From an uncultured Pseudomonadota bacterium (GTDB taxonomy: Bacteria; Pseudomonadota; Alphaproteobacteria; Rs-D84): a stretch of DNA of 35,533 nt. The translations under genes were made by a program, and so were the position numbers. The notes below the pieces were generated by a model. It searched no databases. It was not told the DNA's origin and saw only the letters and a program-made list of their open reading frames with translations. Each line of letters opens with the position of its first letter. Position 1 is the stretch's first letter. The stretch spans positions 69,032 to 104,564 of the forward strand of contig CADAKI010000003.1 in NCBI GenBank assembly GCA_902788485.1, in the 5' to 3' direction. Below are positions 23,663 through 31,026 of this stretch, piece by piece.

Positions 23663-24652
23663 TTATTTTCTTCTCCGCGCCGCCATTTTTGTTGTTTTTA
23701 ATGCCAATTTTAACGAAAAGTCACGCAGTAAAACCTCGGGCGGCATGCCGGTTGTCCGCAGTTGACGTTCCAATTCATTTAGACGCACCAATACCGCGTC
23801 TATCTCAGATTCAGGCCATATTTTCACAGCCCGATTAAATTTATCAGAAACCTTCCAAAACAGTCGCGGTAATTGCCCATCAACAACCGCCGTCAATAAT
23901 TTTTTGAAATGTGAATTTAACATACGAACCAACATATTCGGTTCAACATTATCATACATCAATCGATCCAGCGCAGTCATCGTTTGCGGCACATATCCCG
24001 CCGTCAAAGAATACAAATAATCATCAATATCAGATGCCGATGTGTCCGGTAAACATTTTTCCACATCGTCCAATTCCACAACCTTTTTATCGCCAACATA
24101 TAATGCGATTTTGGTTAAAAATCCACGTGTGATTCCACGGTCGCCCCCCAAGTGCGTTGTCATATATTCCATCGCGTCAGGTGTTATTTGATCAATTCCA
24201 GATGCCGCCGACAATGTGTCGCGTATCAATGTTGCCAATGTACGCGCATCGTCGGTATAACATGGCAATGCCGCGATATTGTCGCCGGATTCAAACATTG
24301 CACGCAATCCACCACCCGCACGCAATTCGCCCGCACAAACAATTACCGTGGCACATAATCCAGGATGAAAAACCAATTCAGATATTGTTTTGGCCATAGA
24401 ATCCGTGGCATTTGAGATAATTACCATTTTTTGGCCACCAAACATTGATGGAGAACAACTTTCTGCGAATAATGCGTCCTGTTTTTCACGAAATTCATCC
24501 GCATCCACAGAAAACAAATTATCGCGGTCGATTTGCAAAATTTCAATTGCACGATCACACAGTTCATCAACCTGGCCCGCATCGGGACCATAAATCAAAA
24601 CCGATTTAATCGTTTTTATACCGTTTTTAAAATCAGATTCACGCCATTTCAT
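23663..24652 (-). CDS. holA: DNA polymerase III delta subunit
   Basis: Delta is the clamp-opening wrench of the clamp loader. The 329-residue protein begins KSVLIYGPDAGQVDELCDRAI and contains SCSPSMFGGQKMVIISNA, then TPDAMEYMTTHLGGDRGITRGFLTKIALY, which is typical of delta. It lies between lptE and map as in other alphaproteobacteria, overlapping lptE by four bases. With holB at 720 the window encodes both clamp-loader side subunits. Confidence 0.9.
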   Translation of the reverse strand: MKWRESDFKNGIKTIKSVLIYGPDAGQVDELCDRAIEILQIDRDNLFSVDADEFREKQDALFAESCSPSMFGGQKMVIISNATDSMAKTISELVFHPGLCATVIVCAGELRAGGGLRAMFESGDNIAALPCYTDDARTLATLIRDTLSAASGIDQITPDAMEYMTTHLGGDRGITRGFLTKIALYVGDKKVVELDDVEKCLPDTSASDIDDYLYSLTAGYVPQTMTALDRLMYDNVEPNMLVRMLNSHFKKLLTAVVDGQLPRLFWKVSDKFNRAVKIWPESEIDAVLVRLNELERQLRTTGMPPEVLLRDFSLKLALKTTKMAARRRK

Positions 24653-25110
24653 TTGTTATCCGAATTTTTTTGCGTTTCGGCAATGGCGCGGGCACCGATT
24701 TTATCCGCCAAAACCAATACCGCGTTTTGAACCGCATTATTATAGGATGCATTTGCCGCAACCAAATATTGCACAAATGTATATGATTCCGCCGCAGATT
24801 CTTGACCCGATGCAATTTTTTTGTTGCCCGCATATAAATCATATTTTGCCGTTAAATTTATAGCCTGCCATGTGGCGGTACCGGTTGTATCCAACCCCTT
24901 GTATGTGCGACGAGGTTCGTCCAACAATACAATCAATTTATATGGTGCGGTTGCATCATGCGCGCCACCAAATTTTGCGTTCAATGCATTACGTAATTCA
25001 ATGCCATTTATACCCGATATTTTTTCAACATAAATATCGTTGTCCGAACCAGAAAACATTGGACGAAATCCACATCCGCATAACAATAATAACGCAATTA
25101 TTTTTTTCAT
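24649..25110 (-). CDS. lptE: LPS-assembly lipoprotein LptE
   Basis: LptE plugs the LptD barrel that inserts lipopolysaccharide into the outer membrane. I chose ATG 25110, giving a clean lipoprotein signal MKKIIALLLLCGC with Cys13 followed by GFRPMFSG, the family CGFxP(L/M) start. The rest has a beta-rich domain (KLIVLLDEPRR, TATWQAINLTAKYDLY) and an acidic/amide tail. The longer in-frame start at 25149 would place 13 hydrophilic residues before the signal. Its stop overlaps holA by four bases. The protein is short (about 153 residues) and divergent, so position carries part of the argument. Confidence 0.8.
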   Translation of the reverse strand: MKKIIALLLLCGCGFRPMFSGSDNDIYVEKISGINGIELRNALNAKFGGAHDATAPYKLIVLLDEPRRTYKGLDTTGTATWQAINLTAKYDLYAGNKKIASGQESAAESYTFVQYLVAANASYNNAVQNAVLVLADKIGARAIAETQKNSDNK

Positions 25111-25196
25111 ATGTCTACCATTTTTTATTTTTTGGTTTTCCTGTTGCATTTTATATTTATATTACCTACACTTTTTATAAATCGCAAGGGGGAAAG

Positions 25197-26426
25197 ATGA
25201 ATATTTTTCTGACGGTTTTGGTGGCTTTATTTTTGGGCGCATTTTATATTTTCACCGCGCCGTCGGTTCGCACCATTGCACAAGAGACCGAATATGCCGT
25301 TAAATATGCCGATTTGCGCGGGATTATTGAATGCGTTGCGGCGGTACATAACGCGATTTTACATGGCACACAGTTTGTTGATATTTGCGTCGAGCAAAAT
25401 GGTATTCAATCGGATATTATGTGCCTGGATAAACGTATGAATATAACGGGTTGCGGTACCCGTGGCGCGCATAATTATGTGGTCACAACATCTGGGAAAA
25501 TACCCGACGCACAATTTAACAATGTGATGACGATATTAGAAAAAAATTTTGCTGATGCGGGCAGTTTTGGAATTTTTCAATCCGGGTTTATCATATCGGG
25601 TGCAACGGTTTCTAAATATGCGGTGCCAAAATCTTTGGTATCAGCGGCGCATATGGACGATGGTCAATTGGTATATTTAACCCAATTTGCAGATGTCACA
25701 CCAAATACAGAATTCACATCCCCAGAGATAGATGATGTTGTGTGTCCAGTTGGAACATCAAAAATATTGCGTTTTGGTCGGTGGCAATGCGTTGGGTATA
25801 ATACAAAAACCAGTTGCGCCGGTGATACAATTTATGATTATACCACAGATTCTTGTGTGCCAGATGACACATTAAAACCGTTGTGTGGGTCTGTTCAAAC
25901 GGCAATTTTTGTTGATGGCGTTTGGGAATGTGTTGACCCGTTCCCCAGTCGCACTTGCGATGGAAATTCGGTTGCCAAATTAAACTATACAACCATGACA
26001 TGGGAATGTGTGACGGACCCAAATAAAACAAAAACAAACACAAAATGCGAATATATAAAAATGCCTGTGACACCGGGACGCGGCGGACGGCAAAGTGTCA
26101 CACGACAAAAATTGACATGTACAGATTGCGAAAAAATGTTGGTGGACGAAGATACTTGCGTGGCACATTGCGTGCCAGATGTTGATAAAATAGAATCGGC
26201 GGCATGCTATCCACGTGATACGGATGATTGCAACGATGATGCGCATGGAATATATTTTGGTTTTCCCGATACAAAATATTTACAATATGTCCCGGATATT
26301 GTGGGCAAAACGGTTTATTTTGGAACATCATATTCACAAAACAGAAAATTTAACTGTATGGATTGTGGTGAACGCGGGGTTGATACCGAAAAATCATTTC
26401 CACCATACATTACGGTATGCAATTAA
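25197..26426 (+). CDS. Large Cys-rich exported protein with repeated C...W-x-C units
   Basis: The 409-residue protein starts with one membrane helix (MNIFLTVLVALFLGAFYIF) and a helical stretch ADLRGIIECVAAVHNAI, reminiscent of pilin-like N-termini. Its C-terminal half is Cys-rich, with loose repeats ending in W-x-C: CPVGTSKILRFGRWQCV, CGSVQTAIFVDGVWECV, and CDGNSVAKLNYTTMTWECV, plus CAGDTIYDYTTDSC. Further pairs follow (LTCTDCEKM, FNCMDCGERG). A disulfide-rich surface or pilus-tip protein is plausible (PilV-type C-termini have similar units). I chose ATG 25197 because AAGGGGG precedes it; the open frame further upstream only lies antisense to lptE. Confidence 0.65.
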   Translation: MNIFLTVLVALFLGAFYIFTAPSVRTIAQETEYAVKYADLRGIIECVAAVHNAILHGTQFVDICVEQNGIQSDIMCLDKRMNITGCGTRGAHNYVVTTSGKIPDAQFNNVMTILEKNFADAGSFGIFQSGFIISGATVSKYAVPKSLVSAAHMDDGQLVYLTQFADVTPNTEFTSPEIDDVVCPVGTSKILRFGRWQCVGYNTKTSCAGDTIYDYTTDSCVPDDTLKPLCGSVQTAIFVDGVWECVDPFPSRTCDGNSVAKLNYTTMTWECVTDPNKTKTNTKCEYIKMPVTPGRGGRQSVTRQKLTCTDCEKMLVDEDTCVAHCVPDVDKIESAACYPRDTDDCNDDAHGIYFGFPDTKYLQYVPDIVGKTVYFGTSYSQNRKFNCMDCGERGVDTEKSFPPYITVCN

Positions 26427-26449
26427 AAAACCGCCAAATGGCGGTTTTT
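26427..26449 (+). terminator. Bidirectional terminator
   Basis: AAAACCGCC, loop AAAT, GGCGGTTTTT. It serves the Cys-rich gene and the converging coiled-coil gene, and has almost the same sequence as the terminators at 12957 and 14261. Confidence 0.88.
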
Positions 26450-26450
26450 G

Positions 26451-26714
26451 TTATCTGTGTTTATTTGTGGTACGTGAATTCAAAGCGGTTGATAACGCAT
26501 GAATTTCAGATATCTGCTTTTCCAAAGTATCAATGCTTATTTCATATTTTTCAATCATTTGTTTACAAGAATATATTTCGTTTCTATCCTCGTAATCATG
26601 CGAGTCCAATGTTTTTAATGCCGATTCTTCCATTTTGATTTTGCGTTTCAAATCCGCAATTTCTGCGTATAATGGATTTGTCATTTCGTCAAAAATTGTC
26701 AATTGTTTGGACAT
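26451..26714 (-). CDS. Small coiled-coil hypothetical protein
   Basis: The 87-residue protein is mostly helix (EIADLKRKIKMEESALKTL, then YSCKQMIEKYEISIDTLEKQISEI). It is acidic and has no signal. I chose ATG 26714 because GAGGAGGG lies just upstream. An in-frame ATG at 26759 overlaps the -10 promoter region and is rejected. It is transcribed away from nrdD. Function unknown. Confidence 0.65.
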   Translation of the reverse strand: MSKQLTIFDEMTNPLYAEIADLKRKIKMEESALKTLDSHDYEDRNEIYSCKQMIEKYEISIDTLEKQISEIHALSTALNSRTTNKHR

Positions 26715-26745
26715 GGATGCCCTCCTCTGATTTATATTTACATTT

Positions 26746-26775
26746 ATTATATAATACATTTTGACATTTTGTCAA
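26746..26775 (-). promoter_or_regulatory. Promoter with TTGACA-TTT-TGTCAA palindrome
   Basis: On the minus strand TTGACA (26775-26770) and TATAAT (26751-26746) are 18 apart, driving the coiled-coil gene. The -35 lies in a perfect palindrome TTGACATTTTGTCAA (26761-26775). A related TTTTGTCAA recurs at about 26799-26806 and runs into NrdR-like box 1. Confidence 0.65.
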
Positions 26776-26800
26776 TACACAAATGATTATTTTCATATTT

Positions 26801-26848
26801 TGTCAAGATATAGTGGTTGTTTTTTGTTTTAATCACTATATTTTGTGT
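26801..26848 (+). promoter_or_regulatory. Pair of NrdR-like boxes upstream of nrdD
   Basis: Box 1 (26801-26816) reads CCACTATATCTTGACA on the minus strand. Box 2 (26833-26848) reads TCACTATATTTTGTGT. Both resemble the NrdR consensus (ACAC-TATATA-GTGT type), box 2 more closely. They are 32 bases apart, three helical turns, which is the usual spacing of paired NrdR sites. NrdR represses ribonucleotide reductase genes when dATP is high. Confidence 0.75.
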
Positions 26849-26922
26849 TTTGATTGTTTTTTCGAATCGGGTTTGGGCTGTAAAAACCAATTTTCAAAAT
26901 ACAAAAACACCTTTTGTGTCAA

Positions 26923-26947
26923 TTTTATAACGATTCGTGTTATAAAA
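26923..26947 (+). other. 9-bp inverted repeat in the nrdD leader region
   Basis: TTTTATAAC (26923-26931) and GTTATAAAA (26939-26947) flank GATTCGT. This perfect palindrome lies between the NrdR-like boxes and the nrdD start and could be another operator or an mRNA hairpin. The rest of 26849-27090 is AT-rich with no other clear element; a weak NrdR-like ACACTACATATAG occurs at 27062. Confidence 0.45.
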
Positions 26948-27090
26948 AATGGCGGATTTTCGGGGTTTAAACAATGCAAGAGAAAAATGTAAAAAAATCT
27001 ATTTTTTCTGTATTGAGATTATTTTCTATATACTATATATTGATATCAACAAAATTCAAAAACACTACATATAGATTTAAAGGTTCAATT

Positions 27091-29130
27091 ATGGCTGAAA
27101 ATAATATTGCTTTTATTACGAAACAAACCAAGATTGTCAAACGCAACGGCGAAACCGTGGATTTTGATGCAAATAAAATTTACACCGCCATTTCCAAGGC
27201 CGTGGCCGCCACAAAAGAAATGACCCCGTCCCAGGTTTTAACCATTACTCAATTTGTGTTAAATAAATTAGATGTCGAATTTACCGATAAAATCCCAACC
27301 GTAGAACAGGTTCAAGATACGGTTATTCAAACATTGATGGATTCACGCGAATACAAAACAGCCGAGGCATATATTATATATCGCCAAAAACATTCTGAAA
27401 TTCGTGATGCAAATATTGATGCAGTTAGTGTTATCGACGGTTATGTGACCGAGGCCGATTGGCGCGTCAAAGAAAACGCTAACATTGGATATTCCATTGG
27501 CGGTTTAATTTTGCGCACATCTGAACGCGTGACGGCGGAATATTGGTTGCACCTGTATCCACAAGAAATTGCCGAAGCACACAAACGCGCGTCTTTTCAT
27601 ATTCATGATTTGGGTTGGTTGTCGGGTTATTGTGCCGGGTGGTCTTTGCGTGAATTATTATACGAGGGATTCAACGGTGTACCGGGATATTTACAATGTG
27701 CGCCGGCGAAACACATGGCAACCGCAATTTCACACATGGTAAACTTTTTGGGAACATTACAAAACGAGTTTGCCGGTGCCCAGGCGTTTTCATCGGTTGA
27801 CACATATTTGGCACCATATGTTCGTTTGGATAAATTGTCATATGAAGATGTGAAAAATTCTATGCAAACATTGGTGTTTAACTGTGCGGTGCCATGCCGT
27901 TGGGGAACACAAACACCGTTTATCAATTTTACATTTGATTGGACATGTCCAAAAGATTTGCGCGCGCAACGTCCATTTGTTGGTGGGAAACAGGTCGATT
28001 TCACATATGGCGATTTGCAAAACGAAATGGACATGATAAACAAGGCATTTTTAGAGGTTTTGACCGAAGGCGATTCTTTGGGCCGCCCGTTCACATTCCC
28101 AATTCCAACATATAACATCACAGACGATTTTCCGTGGGACCATCCAAATGTCAAACCATTGTTTGAATGTGCGGCGAAATATGGTCTGCCGAACTTCCAG
28201 AATTTCTTGAATTCTGATTTGAACCCATCTGATGTGCGGTCTATGTGTTGCCGGTTACGTTTGGATGTGCGTGAATTGTTGAAACGCGGCGGTGGTTTGT
28301 TTGGGTCGGCCGAAAAGACGGGTTCTTTGGGTGTGATTACAATCAATTTGGCGCGTTTGGGATACCTGCACAAGGGTGACCGCGAAGGATTATTCCGCGA
28401 ATTGCAATCATTATTGGATATGGCACGCGATGCATTGGAAATCAAACGGCGCGTATTGACCAAGAATATGGAACGCGGTCTGTATCCGTTCACAAAACGT
28501 TATTTGGGTAATTGGAATCATCACTTTTCGACAATCGGCGTGAATGGCGCGAACGAAATGGTTTTGAATTTCACAAATGGTGCGGAAAATATTGCGTCAG
28601 TGTTTGGTAAAAAATTGGTCTTGGATGTTATGGATTTCATCCGCGACAATTTGGCAAATTATCAAGAGGCCACCGGCAATTTATATAATTTAGAGGCAAC
28701 ACCGGCCGAGGGTTGTTCATATCGGTTTGCAAAAACAGATAAAAAGAATTTCCCAGATATTATAACCGCCGGAACGCCGGATGCGCCATATTATACCAAT
28801 TCAACCCAGATGCCTGTGAATTTCACAGACGACCCGTTCGTCGCATTGGAACACCAGGAAGAATTGCAACGCAAATATACCGGCGGGACAATGTTCCACC
28901 TGTATATGGGTGAACCGGTGTCATCGGGTGATGCCGCGATGAAAATCGTTCGGACAATTTTTGAAAACTATAAAATTCCATACATGACATTGACACCGAC
29001 ATTTTCAATCTGTCCAAAGCATGGATATTTGGCGGGTGCGTATGATTACTGTCCAAAATGCGATGCGGAAATCGCCGCAAACAGCAATGACGGATGCGCG
29101 GATTGCCACAACGAAAATTTCGATTTATAA
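27091..29130 (+). CDS. nrdD: Anaerobic ribonucleoside-triphosphate reductase, large part without glycyl-radical segment
   Basis: Class III RNR makes dNTPs without oxygen. The 679-residue protein has an N-terminal ATP-cone (KRNGETVDFDANKIYTAI, about 17-105). It also has FNCAVPCRWGTQTPFINFTF, MCCRLRLDVRELLKRGGGLFG with the conserved Cys pair, TGSLGVITINLARLGY, and a C-terminal zinc site C641-PK-H644 with C654-PK-C657. Normal NrdD continues with the glycyl-radical loop (R-V-x-G-Y). This one instead ends after an unusual CADCH tail with TAA at 29128-29130. The missing segment is the next gene, in the same frame. ATG 27091 has AAAGG upstream and precedes the conserved start; an in-frame ATG at 26974 is rejected. 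Confidence 0.95.
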   Translation: MAENNIAFITKQTKIVKRNGETVDFDANKIYTAISKAVAATKEMTPSQVLTITQFVLNKLDVEFTDKIPTVEQVQDTVIQTLMDSREYKTAEAYIIYRQKHSEIRDANIDAVSVIDGYVTEADWRVKENANIGYSIGGLILRTSERVTAEYWLHLYPQEIAEAHKRASFHIHDLGWLSGYCAGWSLRELLYEGFNGVPGYLQCAPAKHMATAISHMVNFLGTLQNEFAGAQAFSSVDTYLAPYVRLDKLSYEDVKNSMQTLVFNCAVPCRWGTQTPFINFTFDWTCPKDLRAQRPFVGGKQVDFTYGDLQNEMDMINKAFLEVLTEGDSLGRPFTFPIPTYNITDDFPWDHPNVKPLFECAAKYGLPNFQNFLNSDLNPSDVRSMCCRLRLDVRELLKRGGGLFGSAEKTGSLGVITINLARLGYLHKGDREGLFRELQSLLDMARDALEIKRRVLTKNMERGLYPFTKRYLGNWNHHFSTIGVNGANEMVLNFTNGAENIASVFGKKLVLDVMDFIRDNLANYQEATGNLYNLEATPAEGCSYRFAKTDKKNFPDIITAGTPDAPYYTNSTQMPVNFTDDPFVALEHQEELQRKYTGGTMFHLYMGEPVSSGDAAMKIVRTIFENYKIPYMTLTPTFSICPKHGYLAGAYDYCPKCDAEIAANSNDGCADCHNENFDL

Positions 29131-29175
29131 AAAAATCGATTAAACAAATTCAACAATAAAAAAGGGAGGAAAAAA

Positions 29176-29358
29176 ATGGTGAACACACAATCAAGACAAA
29201 AATGCGAAAAATTCTCACGCGCGATGGGATATTATCGTCCGGTTGATAACTTTAACATCGGCAAACGCGCAGAATTCGAAGAACGCAACACTTTTAAAGA
29301 GTGTAATTGCTTGACAACGGGTGCGCGCCATCAAGATTTATTAAAGAAAGCGGCATAA
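29176..29358 (+). CDS. Detached glycyl-radical domain of anaerobic RNR
   Basis: The 60-residue protein contains FSRAMGYYRPVDNFNIGKRAEFEER, matching the extreme C-terminus of NrdD (SR-x-x-GYYRPV-x-x-W/F-N-x-GK-x-x-EF-x-x-R). Gly18 is the expected radical site made by NrdG. Extra Cys (C10, C43, C45) and a helical tail follow. It has its own strong site GGAGG (29165-29169), six bases before ATG. The frame is identical to nrdD and has no stop between TAA 29128 and ATG 29176, so stop readthrough would give a near-normal NrdD with a Lys/Asn linker. Either two polypeptides assemble, or readthrough joins them. nrdG follows after 10 bases. Confidence 0.88.
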   Translation: MVNTQSRQKCEKFSRAMGYYRPVDNFNIGKRAEFEERNTFKECNCLTTGARHQDLLKKAA

Positions 29359-29368
29359 GATAATTCAA

Positions 29369-30070
29369 ATGAAAGAAATTCAGATTGGGGGTTTGGTTCC
29401 GTTCACAACAATCGATTATCCCGGAAAATTGGCGGCTGTGCTGTTTTTGATGGGATGTCCATTGCGGTGTGCGTATTGTTCCAATCCTCAATTTTTTGAT
29501 GTTGCGGACGGCCCATATGACCCGGCACGCGTTTTAGATTGGTTAAAATCGCGTGTTGGTCGGTTAGAGGCCGTTGTTTTCTCTGGGGGCGAGGCATTGA
29601 TGCAGGGCGACGCCACAATCGATTATATGCGCCGTGTGCGCGATTTAGGTTTTGCGATTGGATTGCATACAAATGGTTTTTATCCCGATGTTTTGGAACG
29701 CGCGGCGCCGTTTGTGGACTGGGTCGGAATTGATTACAAGGCGACGCGCGAAAAGTATAAATCACTGGTTGGGAACGATATCGCGTTTGACCGTATGTCG
29801 CGCAGTTTGGATTTTTGGATAAAAACCGGCAAAGATATGGAGGTTCGTATTACATGTGACCCGCGTTTTATCGATAAATCTGATTTGCGTAAAATTATTG
29901 ACGATTGTGCGGCGCGTGGTGTCAAAAAAATCGCGATACAAAAATATCAGGCCTATTTTGACGAAGGGGCAAATCCCACCACGGCGGATGCGCGGGAACA
30001 GTTTTTTAACGATGCGGCGTTGCGGACGTATATAAACTCTAAATTTGAATCCGTTGCATGGAGGGAATAG
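29369..30070 (+). CDS. nrdG: Anaerobic RNR activating protein (radical SAM)
   Basis: NrdG uses a 4Fe-4S cluster and S-adenosylmethionine to generate the glycyl radical on NrdD. The 233-residue protein has the cluster motif C30-PLR-C34-AY-C37, FSGGEALMQG (the GGE SAM motif) and IGLHTNGFYPDVL. The start IGGLVPFTTIDYPGKLAAVLF is typical of the NrdG2/PflA-like type. It is the third gene of the nrdD, glycyl-radical, nrdG operon, so its substrate here should be the detached domain. Confidence 0.95.
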   Translation: MKEIQIGGLVPFTTIDYPGKLAAVLFLMGCPLRCAYCSNPQFFDVADGPYDPARVLDWLKSRVGRLEAVVFSGGEALMQGDATIDYMRRVRDLGFAIGLHTNGFYPDVLERAAPFVDWVGIDYKATREKYKSLVGNDIAFDRMSRSLDFWIKTGKDMEVRITCDPRFIDKSDLRKIIDDCAARGVKKIAIQKYQAYFDEGANPTTADAREQFFNDAALRTYINSKFESVAWRE

Positions 30071-30074
30071 TTAT

Positions 30075-30533
30075 ATGCCAGACGAAATTCGATTTTGCAC
30101 CCCAAACGGTCCCTATTGGTTTTTATCACCATTGGCCTTGTTTCCGATTAAAATGATTGTGGACGGGCAAAGTTTTATATTTCCATCAGTCGAGCATTAT
30201 TATCAAGCAATGAAGTTTTACGCATCTGACCCGCGTTTTAATGCTATTTTGGCATTAAAAAATCCTGATGATGCGCGACTGCTGACAAAAACGCCCGAGT
30301 ATAAGGTAAATCGGCGAAAAAATTTTGATAACGATAAATTCGATATTATGGAACGTGCGTTGCGTGCCAGATATGAACAAAACCCAGATGCCGCAAAAAT
30401 GTTAAAAAGCACAGGCGATGCGATTTTGGTAAAATCATGTCCGGTATGCTATAAATGCGGATTTGGCATCGGCAGTGGCACAAATCGCATTGGCAAAATA
30501 TTGATGGACATACGCGAAAATTTGCAAAAATAA
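30075..30533 (+). CDS. NADAR domain protein (YbiA-like)
   Basis: NADAR proteins are N-glycosidases. YbiA acts on riboflavin intermediates, and some relatives remove ADP-ribose from guanine in DNA, countering DarT-type toxins. The 152-residue protein has WFLSPLALFPIKM, FPSVEHYYQAMKFYA with the conserved Glu, MLKSTGDAILVKS and GSGTNRIGKILMDIRENL. The usual D-x-x-W-G-x-G is altered to YKCGFGIGSG, with a CPVCYKC cluster that could bind metal. I chose ATG 30075 over 30045, since GGAGGG lies upstream. It follows nrdG directly and may be in the same transcript. Confidence 0.85.
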   Translation: MPDEIRFCTPNGPYWFLSPLALFPIKMIVDGQSFIFPSVEHYYQAMKFYASDPRFNAILALKNPDDARLLTKTPEYKVNRRKNFDNDKFDIMERALRARYEQNPDAAKMLKSTGDAILVKSCPVCYKCGFGIGSGTNRIGKILMDIRENLQK

Positions 30534-30716
30534 TTATTTTTTATTTGCCTTTTCGGCGGCGACCAATTCCGCCAATAATTGTTCCCGCGCAGAAATATTT
30601 TTAATTTTATGAAACTGGTTATTATCTGTGTCGACTTTGACTTTGCGTTTTCTCTTTGGACCGTCGACTTTGATAACTCGGCCACTTTGTTTAATAGTTG
30701 TTGTGTACCTGCGCAT
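30534..30716 (-). CDS. Small basic hypothetical protein
   Basis: The 60-residue, Lys/Arg-rich protein (MRRYTTTIKQSGRVIKVDGPKR and on, with KRKRKVKV) has AAAAGGA nine bases before its ATG, which supports translation. It converges on the NADAR gene. The basic patch suggests nucleic-acid binding. No family recognised. Confidence 0.5.
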   Translation of the reverse strand: MRRYTTTIKQSGRVIKVDGPKRKRKVKVDTDNNQFHKIKNISAREQLLAELVAAEKANKK

Positions 30717-30781
30717 AATAAATCCTTTTCAATTTTTATATTATCAAAAAAAAAGATAAAGTCAACATTCGGCAAAAACAC

Positions 30782-30810
30782 TTGACAACACGGATTTTTT
30801 CATATAGAAT
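30782..30810 (+). promoter_or_regulatory. tRNA-Glu promoter
   Basis: TTGACA (30782-30787) and TAGAAT (30805-30810) are 17 apart, upstream of the tRNA at 30834. Confidence 0.75.
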
Positions 30811-30833
30811 TTGTCGGCATTTATAGCAGTTTT

Positions 30834-30908
30834 GGCCCCATCGTCTAATGGTTAGGACACCGCCCTTTCAAGGCGAGAATCCCGGTTCAAATCCGAGTGG
30901 GGCTGCCA
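30834..30908 (+). tRNA. tRNA-Glu (anticodon TTC)
   Basis: Acceptor GGCCCCA pairs with TGGGGCT with one wobble, the anticodon loop CTTTCAA holds TTC, the T-arm is CCCGGTTCAAATCCGAG, and G-CCA is encoded. Its last 11 bases recur at 31708 as part of the cassette repeats. Confidence 0.97.
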
Positions 30909-30970
30909 AAATAAACAAATCGGGTTTTGTACCCGATTTTTCTTTGTTTTCTAATACTTGCACGAGTTCG
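30898..30970 (+). repeat. Direct repeat, copy 1 (tRNA-Glu 3' end plus terminator)
   Basis: This 73-base stretch spans the tRNA 3' end (TGGGGCTGCCA), the terminator and CTAATACTTGCACGAGTTCG. It recurs at 31708-31780 with four mismatches, 810 bases downstream. The pair flanks the hydrolase cassette like attL and attR. Confidence 0.85.
30917..30946 (+). terminator. tRNA-Glu terminator
   Basis: AAATCGGGT pairs with ACCCGATTT around TTTGT, then TTTCTTTG. A copy with one base change in the loop lies at about 31727-31756. Confidence 0.88.
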
Positions 30971-31020
30971 TAAATTGGGTGTTAAAAACAGACACCGTTA
31001 TCACGATTTACGAACTTTTT
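30951..31020 (+). repeat. 70-bp inverted-repeat site, copy A
   Basis: AGTTCGTAAAT (30965-30975) pairs with ATTTACGAACT (31006-31016), a perfect 11-bp stem. An inner GGTGT/ACACC hairpin lies between, and TTTTT follows. Copies B (31761) and C (32440) align with it over 70 bases without gaps. Confidence 0.8.
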
Positions 31021-31026
31021 AAATTA

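Noticed and set aside
24870..25196. N-terminal extension of the Cys-rich protein
   Set aside because: It is antisense to lptE, whereas ATG 25197 has a strong AAGGGGG site and a good membrane helix.
26783..26992. 69-codon plus-strand frame between the coiled-coil gene and nrdD
   Set aside because: It overlaps the NrdR-like boxes and promoter palindromes, and is Phe/Ile/Lys-rich as expected of AT-rich spacer.
27040..27049. TTGATATCAA as an FNR box upstream of nrdD
   Set aside because: FNR sites need four bases between TTGAT and ATCAA; here there are none.
27627..28493. 288-codon minus-strand frame inside nrdD
   Set aside because: Antisense shadow of a conserved enzyme gene; no ribosome binding site or motif.
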